NCBI GenBank assembly: GCA_028877215.1
Contig: JAPPFJ010000004.1
Coordinates: 90,514-154,513, forward strand
Length of the DNA: 64,000 bases
Origin: Gemmatimonadota bacterium
GTDB lineage: Bacteria; Latescibacterota; UBA2968; GCA-2709665
Direction: 5' to 3'
Shown: positions 25,350-34,184 of the stretch, one piece after another
Numbering within the stretch: the stretch's first letter is position 1
Layout: each line of letters starts with the position of its first letter
Translations under genes and position numbers: made by a program
The notes under the pieces: generated by a model
What the model saw: the letters and a program-made list of their open reading frames with translations, nothing else
Told to the model about the DNA's origin: nothing
The model's database searches: none

Positions 25350-26183
25350 ATGACGCCATCCGAAGTGACGGACCGCCTGAAGCCGGCTTGCCCCGCCCTC
25401 GACGTCCACGTGCATCCGCTGGACTGCTTCGGTCTTTACGGGATCGCCGACGCCAGGGAGGACGCGCGCCTCATTATCGAGGCCGCCGAACGCGCGGGCG
25501 TGGAAAAGATGTGCCTCTTCTCGTTATACACCACCTGCCCGAGAGAGCCGTCGGTTGAAGCGTTCAGGCAGGCAAACGACTACGCCCTCTCAATGCGGGA
25601 CGTCGCGCCGGACGTCTTCATCCCCTTCTGTTACGTCAATCCAATGTACCCCGCTGAGTCCGTTTCGGAAATCGACCGCTGCATCGAAAGCGAGCGTATG
25701 GGCGGGATCAAGCTGTGGGTCGCCCGCCGCGCCACCGATCCGGGCCTGGACCCCATCCTGGAACGCGCGGTACATTTCGGTGTTCCGGTGCTGCAGCACG
25801 CGTGGATCAAGACGGACGGCAATCTTGTGGGCGAGTCCTTTCCGGCCGACGTGGCTCACCTGGCGCGGCGCCACCCAGACGCGAACATCATCATGGCTCA
25901 CATGAATGGCTGCGGGCTCGCCGGTATGGAAGACGTGGCGGACTGTCCGAACATCTACGTCGATACCTCCGGAGGAGACCCGGACAGCGGCATCGTCGAA
26001 GCGGCCGCATCGACCATCGGACCCAATCGCATCGTCTACGGTTCCGACGCTCCGATCCGCCATTTCGGCGTGCAACTCGGCAAGACGCTCGGAACCGATC
26101 TTCCGGAGGCCGTCAAGAGAGAGATCCTCTGGAACAACACCGCCCGCCTCCTGCCGGCGTGGTCCGGCGTCCGGACCCTCTGA
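25350..26183 (+). CDS. Amidohydrolase-2 family hydrolase/lactonase (paralogue 1)
   Basis: 277 residues, ATG at 25350. Metal-site motifs of the amidohydrolase (TIM-barrel) superfamily are present: LDVHVHP near residue 18, LQHAW near 150, MAHMNGCG near 183 and VYGSDAPIRHFG near 233. Relatives include sugar lactonases and 2-pyrone hydrolases. It is strongly similar to the gene at 27023 (CYVNP, GIKLWVARRATD, DVAHLARRHP in both), so the pair arose by duplication. With the uronate-dehydrogenase-like SDR at 28015 a lactonase role is attractive: the SDR makes an aldonolactone and the hydrolase opens it. Inferred only. Confidence 0.78.
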   Translation: MTPSEVTDRLKPACPALDVHVHPLDCFGLYGIADAREDARLIIEAAERAGVEKMCLFSLYTTCPREPSVEAFRQANDYALSMRDVAPDVFIPFCYVNPMYPAESVSEIDRCIESERMGGIKLWVARRATDPGLDPILERAVHFGVPVLQHAWIKTDGNLVGESFPADVAHLARRHPDANIIMAHMNGCGLAGMEDVADCPNIYVDTSGGDPDSGIVEAAASTIGPNRIVYGSDAPIRHFGVQLGKTLGTDLPEAVKREILWNNTARLLPAWSGVRTL

Positions 26184-26257
26184 CCGATCGCGCCAGGGTC
26201 CAAGACGGCGTGCCTGAATCGCGCGAATCGAAATCGATATGCGCCGGGGAGAACTGC

Positions 26258-27010
26258 ATGATTATCGACATCAACGCCTACACCGGACACTGGCCCTCCC
26301 ATCCCGTCGAAGGGGCCCTTGACTCCGTTCGCGCCTCCCTCAGGGAATACGGCGTGGAACGCATGTGCGTTTCGCCCCTGGACGCTGCGTGGTGCCGCAA
26401 CCCGCACCGGTTCAACGACAGTCTCTACGCCGCATCGGTCGTGACGGACGACGTCTGGCCCGTACCCGTTCTGGATCCGACCATCGCCACTTGGCGCGAC
26501 GAACTCCAGCGGGCGGAAGCGCAGCCCCGGGTCCGCCTGGTCAAACTCCTGCCCGCCTATTGCGGCTACGATCTGAGTTCCGCGTCCGACCTGTTCGCGG
26601 CCCTCGCGTGCGCCGGGCTCGGCGTCATCGTGCAGACACGGCTCGAAGACCCCCGCAGGCAGCATCCCCTCGCCCAGGTACCCGACGTACCCGCAGCCGA
26701 AATCGCGAATGCCGCAGAACGCCACCCGGGTCTTCTCATCATCATCGGCGGGCCGCGCACGGCTGAAATCCGGGGACTTCGAGACAGGATTCTGGGTCTC
26801 CCCAACCTCTACGCGGACGTCTCCCAGTCGGACGGGATGGATGCGGTAAAGGTGCTGGTCGACGACGGACTGAGAGACAAACTGCTTTTCGGTTCTCATG
26901 CGCCGCTCTTCATCCCCTACTCAGCCCTTTCGCGGGTCGTCACCGACCTCCCCGACGACGATGCCGCCGCGATCCTGGGGGGAAACGCCGAGCGAATCGT
27001 CAACTGGTAG
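26258..27010 (+). CDS. Amidohydrolase-2-like protein with degenerate metal site
   Basis: 250 residues, ATG at 26258. It is clearly of the same fold as its neighbours (ERMCVSPLDA, RLVKLLPAY, LPNLYADVS, LLFGSHAPLF), but the metal-binding HxH is replaced (DINAYTGHW) and the catalytic Asp of GSD reads His (GSHAP). Subfamilies with these changes exist and may use fewer metals or serve as binding partners. It lies between the two intact paralogues with short gaps (74 and 12 bases), suggesting one operon and perhaps a heteromeric complex. Confidence 0.68.
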   Translation: MIIDINAYTGHWPSHPVEGALDSVRASLREYGVERMCVSPLDAAWCRNPHRFNDSLYAASVVTDDVWPVPVLDPTIATWRDELQRAEAQPRVRLVKLLPAYCGYDLSSASDLFAALACAGLGVIVQTRLEDPRRQHPLAQVPDVPAAEIANAAERHPGLLIIIGGPRTAEIRGLRDRILGLPNLYADVSQSDGMDAVKVLVDDGLRDKLLFGSHAPLFIPYSALSRVVTDLPDDDAAAILGGNAERIVNW

Positions 27011-27022
27011 CGGGGCGTTACC

Positions 27023-27859
27023 GTGAAACTGACCACGTTGAGAGAGAAACTCAAGCCACCCTGCGACGTGCTGGACGTGCACGTCCACCCGCTCGGCACC
27101 GGCGCGGCATCCGTAGAGACCGACGCCAGGAGGATCCTGGAGGCCGCCGGACGCGCGGGAATCACGAAGATGTGCATCTTTCTGCTGCATCCCGAATCGG
27201 GCGCCGGCAGCCCTCTCCATGACCCCGCGATGCGACACTGCCGGGACGGGAACGACTACAATCTGCGGATGCGCGATCGGGCGCCTGAGGCCTTTCTTCC
27301 GTTCTGCTACGTCAATCCCGCCTGTCCCGAAGCGTCCGTCGACGAGATAAACCGGTGCATCGTTGAAGAGCGCATGTGCGGAATCAAGCTGTGGGTGGCG
27401 CGCCGGGCCACCGATGCCGGGCTGGACCCGATCATGCAGCGCGCCGTTGAACTCGACGTGCCCGTTCTGCAGCACGCGTGGGACAAGACCACGGGCAACC
27501 TGCCGGGCGAGTCCTTTCCACAGGACGTGGCCCACCTGGCGCGGAGGCACCCCGGCGCCAAAATCATCATGGCCCACCTCAACGGGTGCGGGCTCCGGGG
27601 CATCGAGCACGTCGCGGACTGCCCGAACCTGGTGGCGGACACCGGCGGCGGCGACCCCGAGGCCGGAATCGTCGAAACCGCCGTGGACGCGCTGGGAGGC
27701 CGTCGCGTCGTCTTCGGGTCGGACCTGCCGGTCCGTTTCTTCGGCCAATGTCTCGGAAAAATACTGGGCGCCGATCTTTCCGAAGCAACCAGGAAAGACA
27801 TACTCTGGAATAATGCCGCCCGGCTCCTTCCCGACTGGGCCGGTGTCAAGCCCCTGTGA
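27023..27859 (+). CDS. Amidohydrolase-2 family hydrolase/lactonase (paralogue 2)
   Basis: 278 residues, GTG start 12 bases after the previous stop. It has the same metal motifs as the gene at 25350: LDVHVHP, LQHAWDK, MAHLNGCG and VFGSDLPVRFFG. The two differ mainly in the loop after the first strand, which would shape the substrate pocket. Its stop overlaps a possible GTG of the following SDR frame. Confidence 0.78.
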   Translation: MKLTTLREKLKPPCDVLDVHVHPLGTGAASVETDARRILEAAGRAGITKMCIFLLHPESGAGSPLHDPAMRHCRDGNDYNLRMRDRAPEAFLPFCYVNPACPEASVDEINRCIVEERMCGIKLWVARRATDAGLDPIMQRAVELDVPVLQHAWDKTTGNLPGESFPQDVAHLARRHPGAKIIMAHLNGCGLRGIEHVADCPNLVADTGGGDPEAGIVETAVDALGGRRVVFGSDLPVRFFGQCLGKILGADLSEATRKDILWNNAARLLPDWAGVKPL

Positions 27860-28014
27860 GTGTCAGCCCGACGGGCGCACCTCCCGTCGACGTCTCGCTG
27901 ACAACCGATCAAGACTCAAAACCTGGCAGCCCGCTGAAAACGCCCATCCGGGCTGCCACCGGCCGATGCATGCAGAGCGACTCGATCAACGGACCGTTAG
28001 ACGAAAGGCTCAAC

Positions 28015-28737
28015 GTGCAGCAAAAGAAAATCCTCATCACAGGCGCCGCCGGCAGAATCGGGCGCGTACTGCGAGAGGGATTGAAGGACGACTACCGCCT
28101 CAGCCTGCTGTATCACAACACCATCCTGCCGGCCCGGCCCGGCGAAGACATGCATGTTTCAAGCATTACCGACATGAACAGGGTTATTGCGGCGACGAAG
28201 GGTGTGGACGCCGTCGTCCACATGGCCGGGAATCCAAACGGGAACGCTTCCTTCGAAGATATCCTGGAGGCGAACATCCGCGGAACATACACCGTCTACG
28301 AGGCGGCCCGCCGGTCAGGCGTCCACCGCGTCGTATTCGCCAGCAGCAACCATGTTACCGGATATTACGAAAAAGACGGCATCGGTACCACGACCGAGGT
28401 GAACGCGCGGCCGGACAGTTTCTACGGCGCCAGCAAGGCCTACGGAGAAGACCTTGGGCGGTACTACGCGGACGCATTCGGGCTCTCGGTGATCTGTCTG
28501 CGGATCGGCTCCTTTCAGCCGGCCGATTCGGTCATCAACCGCACGAGCGACCGGATCCTCGCGTCCTGGCTCAGCCACCGCGATACTGTCCAACTCGTGC
28601 GGTGCAGCGTCGAAACCGACGTCCACTTCGGCATCTATTACGGCATTTCGAACAATACCCGCGCGTACTGGGACCTCCGAAACGCGCGCGAGGAACTCGG
28701 ATACGCTCCTGAAGATGACGCGGAGGCCTACGCCTGA
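28015..28737 (+). CDS. Extended SDR, uronate-dehydrogenase-like
   Basis: 240 residues from GTG at 28015 with AAAGG ahead; in-frame starts at 27856 (GTG overlapping the previous stop) and 27970 (ATG) would add a tail of no recognisable fold. Motifs: LITGAAGRIGR (NAD binding), VVHMAGNP, FASSNHVTGYY and YGASKAYGE (catalytic Tyr-Lys). The SSNHVTGYY and YYGISNNTRAYWD stretches closely recall uronate dehydrogenase, which oxidises hexuronic acids to aldarolactones with NAD. Position after three amidohydrolases fits an oxidation-lactone hydrolysis pair. Confidence 0.8.
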   Translation: MQQKKILITGAAGRIGRVLREGLKDDYRLSLLYHNTILPARPGEDMHVSSITDMNRVIAATKGVDAVVHMAGNPNGNASFEDILEANIRGTYTVYEAARRSGVHRVVFASSNHVTGYYEKDGIGTTTEVNARPDSFYGASKAYGEDLGRYYADAFGLSVICLRIGSFQPADSVINRTSDRILASWLSHRDTVQLVRCSVETDVHFGIYYGISNNTRAYWDLRNAREELGYAPEDDAEAYA

Positions 28738-28784
28738 GTAGCAGAACCGAAATGGTAGCCCGGACTGCCGGACCGCCGCGGGAT

Positions 28785-29465
28785 TCAAAAATACCGTTTC
28801 GCTTCCCACAGCCCGCCCAGAATGAAATCGGCCTCGTCGTGTCGCTGGCGTCGGGTGAAGAAATTCGGCGCCGCGAACACCGTCATCCCCGCGGCCTTGC
28901 CGGCCTTGACGCCCGCCTCGCTATCCTCGATTACCGCACACCGATCCGGTTCGACGTTCAATTTCTCGGCAGCCATCAGAAAGATGTCCGGCGCCGGTTT
29001 CAGCCGTTTCACGTCGCTGCCGGACAGCACCACGTCGAACACCTCGGCCAGGTCTTGCACGCCGTCCAATCTGGACAGCAGGCCGCTGTTCAGCGTCTTC
29101 ATCATCCGGTCCCGCTGCGTGGACGACGCCACCGCCAGCGGATATCCGCGTGACCGGACGTGTGCCATCAGTTCCAGAATCTCCGGCATCAGAGACACCC
29201 GATCGGGATTCGAGACCGCTTTCTCGAAACGATCCATCCAGATCTCGCGGAATGCGGCAGGCGTCACGTCCAACCGGTATCGGTCCACGGCGTACGCGCT
29301 GTTTTCCTCGACGGGATGGCCCACGCATACCGCATAGTCCGCCCGGCTCATCCCGGCGCCGTAATCTCCCAGCGTCGCGTTGAACGTCTCGCAGTAAACC
29401 GCTTCTGAATCCACGATCACGCCGTCCACGTCGAATATCACAGCATCATAGGTTCGATCTGTCAC
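28785..29465 (-). CDS. HAD-superfamily phosphatase/phosphomutase (beta-PGM-like)
   Basis: 226 residues. HAD motifs: AVIFDVDGVIVDSE (nucleophile Asp10, acid Asp12), VASSTQRDRM (motif II Ser), KRLKPAPDIFL (motif III Lys) and VIEDSEAGVKAG (motif IV acids). The Gly-Val-Ile-Val-Asp-Ser cap start is typical of subclass IA enzymes such as beta-phosphoglucomutase and 2-deoxyglucose-6-phosphatase. It converges on the SDR operon and probably works on a sugar phosphate. Confidence 0.82.
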   Translation of the reverse strand: MTDRTYDAVIFDVDGVIVDSEAVYCETFNATLGDYGAGMSRADYAVCVGHPVEENSAYAVDRYRLDVTPAAFREIWMDRFEKAVSNPDRVSLMPEILELMAHVRSRGYPLAVASSTQRDRMMKTLNSGLLSRLDGVQDLAEVFDVVLSGSDVKRLKPAPDIFLMAAEKLNVEPDRCAVIEDSEAGVKAGKAAGMTVFAAPNFFTRRQRHDEADFILGGLWEAKRYF

Positions 29466-29469
29466 CCGT

Positions 29470-29905
29470 TAACCTCAGCTCGGATTAGTCAACCGTTGAA
29501 TCGGCCACAAAAAGCCTGAATGCGGGTAGAGGTAAGACGGTAGAGGGTAGAGAGCCACACGACGCCACACCACCTGGTGAGACGTAAGCCGGGAGAGGTT
29601 AGAGATGTCCTGCCTCGTGAGGATTCTTTTCGTGCCGAAGGCAGCGAGGAATTAAATATCGGGCGAGGATATCATCTACCGTCTACCCTCTCACCTCTAC
29701 CCGCCTTTCTTCTACCGTCTTACGTCTCCCGTCTACCCGGTTTTCTCCCCCTCTCCCGTCTCACCCCGTGGTCGGGCGGCGGGGGGAGAGGTCCCGAACG
29801 CGTCCAGTGACCTGGTGCATCCAGGTAATCCGCCTTTATTTACAATCATATATTAGAATAAACGTGCCCGAAGACTTACGAGTCAAGGTTCACCCTTGGC
29901 AGAGT
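29470..29905. repeat. Composite dispersed repeat, longest copy
   Basis: A left flank (TTAACCTCAG..CCACAAAAAGCCTGAATGCGGG) shared with the copy at 54677; purine arms (GTAGAGGTAAGACGGTAGAGGG); a core (CTGCCTCGTGAGG, GTGCCGAAGGCAGCGAGG); long pyrimidine arms (CTACCGTCTACCCTCTCACC); and a right end (GGGGGGAGAGGTCCCG, CCTGGTGCATCCAGG, TCAAGG..CCTTG). The arms could fold into a long imperfect hairpin. The 629-base gap 29466-30094 holds essentially only this element; no gene was seen. Confidence 0.75.
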
Positions 29906-30094
29906 CCATCGCGCGCCGCTGACGCGAATCGTCCGCCGGCGCGCCCGCGGGGCGCCGGTAAGCCGCGCGATTATCCTCAAAAAAAAAACGGAGCGTACCC
30001 ATGAGGATGCCCCGAACGATCGACAATATTGAAGGGTCGGTTGAGGATGTCAAGGATTTTCCTTGTCTCATGTGCAGGTTTTCCATTATTTCAA

Positions 30095-30793
30095 ATGCGT
30101 TCTTCCCAATTCCGCCACGCCGACCACCCGGAGCCCGAATTGTCCCCCAGAGACCCCGACATGCTGGAAGGCATCCCTCGCGCGCCCGCCGACCGGATGC
30201 CGCTCTGGCGCGAAGACGGCAGGACGCTGCAGATTAACGAGATCTTCTACTCCATAGAAGGCGAAGGCCTGCGCGTCGGCCAGCCCACCACTTTCGTACG
30301 CCTCGCGAGATGCAATCTGCGCTGCTTCTTCTGCGACACCGAATTCGAAACGTACACCGAACTTGATATCGGCGAAATTGTGGCCGAAGTCGGCCGCCAC
30401 ACCGCCTCCTGGGTCTGCCTGACCGGCGGAGAACCCCTCGGCCAGAACATCGGACCGCTTTGTCGTGAACTCCGGTCCTCCGACTACCGCATCCATATCG
30501 AGACCAACGGCGCGGTCGATCCGGATCCGGACCTTTACGACCTCATCGAACACTGGACCGTGTCTCCCAAGAGAAAGTCCATCGCGAGTGGTCTCAGGGA
30601 GATTACGGAGCTCAAATACGTGGTCGGGAAACACTTTGAGGAAGACATGGTAAAAGAGGACCGCGCCCGTTATGTGTACCTCCAACCCGAGTCAAGCAAA
30701 CCTGAATATATCGCGAAGACCCTCGACGTCCTCAAACGGCACCCCGCTTGGCGGCTGTCCTGCAGGATCCACAAAATGCTTGACCTCCCGTAA
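30095..30793 (+). CDS. queE: 7-carboxy-7-deazaguanine synthase (QueE)
   Basis: 232 residues from ATG at 30095; an ATG at 30161 is an alternative, since neither has a clear ribosome site. Radical SAM enzyme that converts 6-carboxytetrahydropterin to CDG for queuosine (or deazapurine DNA) synthesis. IFYSIEGEGLRVGQPTTFVR is the N-terminal QueE signature (20 residues), CNLRCFFCDT holds the last Cys ligands of the iron-sulfur cluster, and CLTGGEPL and IHIETNG are SAM-site motifs. queC, queD and queF are not in the window. The gene follows a repeat-filled gap and precedes the thrS cluster. Confidence 0.9.
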   Translation: MRSSQFRHADHPEPELSPRDPDMLEGIPRAPADRMPLWREDGRTLQINEIFYSIEGEGLRVGQPTTFVRLARCNLRCFFCDTEFETYTELDIGEIVAEVGRHTASWVCLTGGEPLGQNIGPLCRELRSSDYRIHIETNGAVDPDPDLYDLIEHWTVSPKRKSIASGLREITELKYVVGKHFEEDMVKEDRARYVYLQPESSKPEYIAKTLDVLKRHPAWRLSCRIHKMLDLP

Positions 30794-30854
30794 CGACAGC
30801 GCAGGCGCCGAGAAAAAACCGGCATGGAGGTTCACGGGCCGCAGGTCCCGGCAG

Positions 30855-30910
30855 CCTGTTTCCGTGCGGCAGAATCGCGCTGAATCGCACCGCAGAAACA
30901 GGAGTTTTCG
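30855..30910 (+). terminator. Hairpin terminator after queE
   Basis: CCTGTTTC (30855-30862) pairs with GAAACAGG (30895-30902), with an inner TGCGG/CCGCA stem, followed by AGTTTTCG. The T-run is short, so termination may be partial. Confidence 0.5.
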
Positions 30911-30911
30911 C

Positions 30912-30940
30912 TTGACAACCCTTTCAGGATAATATAAATT
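30912..30940 (+). promoter_or_regulatory. Promoter of the thrS-infC-rpmI-rplT transcript
   Basis: TTGACA at 30912-30917, a 17-base spacer and TAAATT at 30935-30940 (TATAAA two bases earlier also fits). It is preceded by the queE terminator and leaves a leader of about 260 bases before thrS. Confidence 0.6.
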
Positions 30941-30971
30941 CATCTGATAATGTAAGTATATGCCCATCAAC

Positions 30972-31063
30972 CTACTTGCGGAGGAGCGTCAACGGAACGG
31001 ATCGTTTGTCACCGGGTGTTTTTCTGAATACGACGCGCAAGTAGAAAGGTCGCGCGTTTTTTT
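30972..31063 (+). promoter_or_regulatory. Candidate attenuator in the thrS leader
   Basis: Two mutually exclusive pairings share bases 31036-31038. One pairs CTACTTGCG (30972) with CGCAAGTAG (31036), extended by CGTC/GACG. The other is a terminator hairpin, ACGCGC (31033) with GCGCGT (31052), followed by a run of T. No T-box GGTGGNACCGCG motif is present, so a ThrRS- or ribosomal-protein-dependent switch, or a short independent RNA, is more likely. The remainder of the 414-base gap 30794-31207 shows nothing else. Confidence 0.35.
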
Positions 31064-31207
31064 ATTATACGAAGGCGCAGCCCGACACTCTCGATCGCGC
31101 CTGCGTCTGCGATGCGCCGATAGCGCTCCCGGCCAGAAAAAACGCCTGTTTATTGTGATTGACGTCTCCACCGATTCTTCTCGTCAGTTCTGAAACCATC
31201 AGATCCG

Positions 31208-33145
31208 ATGCCTCGAAACGGCAACATAACCGTCACCCTGCCGGACGGCTCCCGAAAGGACTTCCGTGAGGGCGTCACCATCCTGCAGGTGGCCGAATCC
31301 ATCGGTTCGGGCCTTGCGCGTGCCGCTCTGGCCGCAAAAGTCAACGGCCGGGCCGTGGATCTCAGCTGTGGGCTGGACAGCGACGTCGACCTGGAAATCC
31401 TCACCTTTTCCAGCGACGCCGGCAAGGAAGTGTACTGGCACAGCACCGCCCATATCATGGCGCAGGCCGTGCAGGACCTGTTTCCGGACGTCAAAGTCAC
31501 GCTGGGCCCACCCATCGAAAATGGCTTTTATTACGACTTCGATCGGGAAAAACCATTCACGCCGGACGAATTACACAGAATCGAAGTCAGGATGCGGGAA
31601 CTCATCGCGGAAGCCCAGGCCTTCGAGCGCAAGGAAATCACCCGGGAGGCCGCGATCGATCTGTTCAGGGAACGCGGCGAGACATATAAGCTGGAAATCC
31701 TGGAGGAAATCGAACCCGGCGAAACCATCAGCATCTACGAGAATGCCGGCAAGTGGCTGGACCTCTGCCGGGGGCCGCACGTTCCCGACACCGGCCGCAT
31801 CAAGGCCGTCAAATTGCTGAGTTCTTCGGGCGCATACTGGCGGGGCGACGAAAACAACGTGATGCTCCAGCGCATCTACGGCATCTCCTTTCCGGGAAAG
31901 AAAGACCTCAACGCCTATCTCGAGCACCTGGAAGAAGCCAGGAACCGGGACCACCGTACCCTCGGCGTGCAACTCGATCTCTTCTCAATCAACGATACCG
32001 CCGGACCCGGTCTGGTTCTCTGGCATCCCAATGGCGCGCGAATCAGGAACCAGATTGAAGACTTCTGGCGCGAAGCGCACTACGGCGGCGGTTATGACCT
32101 GGTGGGTTCGCCCCATATCGGCCGCTCCCGTCTCTGGGAAACCAGTGGACATCTGGATTACTTCCGCGAAAACATGTACCCCCCGATGGATATCGACGGC
32201 CAGGCCTATTTCGCCAAACCGATGAATTGTCCGTTCCACAGCCTCATCTACAAGTCCCGCAGGCGCAGCTATAGAGAGCTTCCATTTCGATGGGCCGAAC
32301 TGGGCACGGTCTACCGCTACGAAATGGTCGGTACGCTGCACGGGCTGTTACGGGTGCGCGGATTCACCCAGGACGACGCCCATATCTTCTGTCGACCGGA
32401 TCAGGTGGAGGACGAAGTGTCCCGGGTGATCGACTTCACGCTGTTCATCCTGAAGTCGTTCGGCTTTGAAGACTTCAACGTCTACATCTCAACCCGGCCC
32501 GAAAAGGCGGTTGGAGATCCGGCGGACTGGCAACGAGCCACCGACGCTCTCAAGCGGGCCGTTGACGTACAAAAGCTTCCGTATCGTATCGACGAAGGGG
32601 CGGGCGCCTTCTACGGCCCGAAGATCGACGTGACCATCAACGATGCCCTGAACAGGGAATGGCAGTGTACCACGATCCAGTTCGACTTTAACCTTCCGGA
32701 ACGATTCGACCTCAGCTTTGTGGGTTCAGACGGAAAATTCCACCGTCCGTATATGGTCCATCGCGCCCTTCTGGGCGCCATGGAACGGTTCTTCGGCCTG
32801 CTTATCGAACATTACGCGGGAAATTTCCCGCTCTGGCTGGCTCCGTTACAGGCTGTCGTACTTCCGGTATCGGATCCGTTTGCCGGCTATGCCGGCGAGG
32901 TTGCCAGCCAGCTGAACAGCGCGGGTCTCCGTGCCGAAGTGGACCCACAGGACGCCAAGCTCGGGTTCAAAATTCGCGAGGCTGAAGTCCGGAAGATTCC
33001 CTATATGGTCATTGTGGGCAAGCAGGAAGTCGCCGCACAGTCCATTTCAGTACGCAGGCATGGCGCCGGCGACCTCGGAGGCATGTCCACGATGGACCTT
33101 ATCGCCCGTATGCAGAAGGAAGTCGAGACAAAAAGCGTCGCGTAA
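31208..33145 (+). CDS. thrS: Threonine--tRNA ligase
   Basis: 645 residues, full length. The N-terminal TGS domain (ITVTLPDGSRKDF) and the editing/second additional domain (HSTAHIMAQAV, and GFYYDFD) precede the class II catalytic core: KPMNCPFH (zinc Cys), RYEMVGTLHGLLRVRGFTQDDAH (split motif 2), the zinc His residues and motif 3 near LLGAMERFFGLLIEHY. The C-terminal anticodon domain starts at FPLWLAPLQ. It attaches Thr to tRNA-Thr in the cytoplasm. It leads the translation-gene cluster, with infC starting 49 bases after its stop. Confidence 0.96.
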   Translation: MPRNGNITVTLPDGSRKDFREGVTILQVAESIGSGLARAALAAKVNGRAVDLSCGLDSDVDLEILTFSSDAGKEVYWHSTAHIMAQAVQDLFPDVKVTLGPPIENGFYYDFDREKPFTPDELHRIEVRMRELIAEAQAFERKEITREAAIDLFRERGETYKLEILEEIEPGETISIYENAGKWLDLCRGPHVPDTGRIKAVKLLSSSGAYWRGDENNVMLQRIYGISFPGKKDLNAYLEHLEEARNRDHRTLGVQLDLFSINDTAGPGLVLWHPNGARIRNQIEDFWREAHYGGGYDLVGSPHIGRSRLWETSGHLDYFRENMYPPMDIDGQAYFAKPMNCPFHSLIYKSRRRSYRELPFRWAELGTVYRYEMVGTLHGLLRVRGFTQDDAHIFCRPDQVEDEVSRVIDFTLFILKSFGFEDFNVYISTRPEKAVGDPADWQRATDALKRAVDVQKLPYRIDEGAGAFYGPKIDVTINDALNREWQCTTIQFDFNLPERFDLSFVGSDGKFHRPYMVHRALLGAMERFFGLLIEHYAGNFPLWLAPLQAVVLPVSDPFAGYAGEVASQLNSAGLRAEVDPQDAKLGFKIREAEVRKIPYMVIVGKQEVAAQSISVRRHGAGDLGGMSTMDLIARMQKEVETKSVA

Positions 33146-33194
33146 ATCCAATCAGGCCCGCAAGCGGCCCGGATCAACTTCGGAGGTGATCGGT

Positions 33195-33731
33195 ATCAAC
33201 AGAGGTCCAAGAGTTTTCAGAGATCGAAAACAGGAAAGAGCGCCCCGCGTCAACGAACAGATCCGCATTCCCCAGATCCGACTGGTCGACAAAGACGGCG
33301 AGCAGGTCGGGATCGTAGAAACCAGAAAGGCGATGGAAATGGCGATGGAGGCCGACCTCGACCTGGTCGAAGTCGCTCCCAACGCCCGACCGCCGGTTTG
33401 CCGTATCATGAACTATGGCAAGTACCGGTACGAGCAGAGCAAGAAGCAGAAGAAAGGCAAGAAGACCGCATCGCAACTGAAAGAAATCCGCCTAGGCCCC
33501 AGAATCAGCGATCACGATTACGAATTCAAGATACGCCACGCCGAGAACTTCCTGAAGCACCGGCACAAGGTCAGAATCTCCGTGGAATTTCGCGGCCGTC
33601 AGAATATGTATCGAATGCAGGGCAGAGAACTGCTGGAGCGGGCGGAGGAAGACCTTCGGGAGGTCGGTGCGGCCGAAATGCCCATCAAGGACGAGGGCCG
33701 CAACATCGTCGTCATCATTGCGCCGAAGTAA
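33195..33731 (+). CDS. infC: Translation initiation factor IF-3, apparent AUC start
   Basis: 178 residues. IF-3 N domain ([33 protein letters not shown]), a Lys-rich linker ([10 protein letters not shown]) and C domain ([17 protein letters not shown]) are complete. GGAGGTGAT at 33182 is a perfect anti-SD match, placing the ATC at 33195 at the ideal distance. The only in-frame normal start, GTG at 33186, lies inside the ribosome site itself. Known: infC of E. coli starts with AUU, and IF-3 rejects non-AUG starts, giving negative autoregulation; AUC would do the same. Confidence 0.9.
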   Translation: MNRGPRVFRDRKQERAPRVNEQIRIPQIRLVDKDGEQVGIVETRKAMEMAMEADLDLVEVAPNARPPVCRIMNYGKYRYEQSKKQKKGKKTASQLKEIRLGPRISDHDYEFKIRHAENFLKHRHKVRISVEFRGRQNMYRMQGRELLERAEEDLREVGAAEMPIKDEGRNIVVIIAPK

Positions 33732-33754
33732 CGTCCGCCGACAGCGGCGCACAC

Positions 33755-33793
33755 GGCATCGGCACGCGGTGCCCGCAGGAAAAACCCGATGCC
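33755..33793 (+). promoter_or_regulatory. Hairpin between infC and rpmI, candidate L20 autoregulatory site
   Basis: GGCATCGG pairs with CCGATGCC and encloses a GCGG/CCGC inner stem with an asymmetric AGGAAAAAC strand. In several bacteria ribosomal protein L20 represses rpmI-rplT by binding a structured leader at this place. Location fits; identity with the L20 site was not checked. Confidence 0.35.
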
Positions 33794-33868
33794 GCCCGTT
33801 ATGCCTGTCAGGGTTCCGGTTTCAATACCCGTTGTACGTTGAGAACGAGCTTTACCAAGGAGTTGAAC

Positions 33869-34063
33869 GTGCCAAAAATGAAGACCCACCGAGGAGCCGC
33901 GAAGCGGTTCAAACGCCGGAAGTCCGGTGTGATTGGACGCAAGAAGTCAACGGTGACGCATAATCTGACAAGAAAGAGCAGCAAACGCAAGATGCACCTG
34001 CGAAAACCCGCCGTGGTGCATAAATCCGACCAGGACCGCGTTCAGCGCCTGCTTCCCAACTGA
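33869..34063 (+). CDS. rpmI: Ribosomal protein bL35, GTG start
   Basis: 64 residues, [15 protein letters not shown] onward, the invariant bL35 beginning; GTG at 33869 with AAGGAG at 33857. It is a structural protein of the 50S subunit and always sits before rplT. It was picked out of a longer open frame by its conserved start. Confidence 0.94.
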   Translation: MPKMKTHRGAAKRFKRRKSGVIGRKKSTVTHNLTRKSSKRKMHLRKPAVVHKSDQDRVQRLLPN

Positions 34064-34184
34064 CGGTCCCAACCGATTTCCGGTGGGACCCGCCATCCTG
34101 CCGTGGCTTTTGGGGTTCAGGCCCCGCCGGCCCGGAAGCAGACACGGCCCGCACACTGCCGGGCGCTACCAGGAGACCATCGAC

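Noticed and set aside
29906..30094. PreQ1 riboswitch before queE
   Set aside because: No preQ1 aptamer pattern (short hairpin with A-rich tail and C-rich loop) was recognised in the short gap after the repeat.
30941..31207. T-box before thrS
   Set aside because: The GGTGGNACCGCG element, which is clear before pheS, is absent here.
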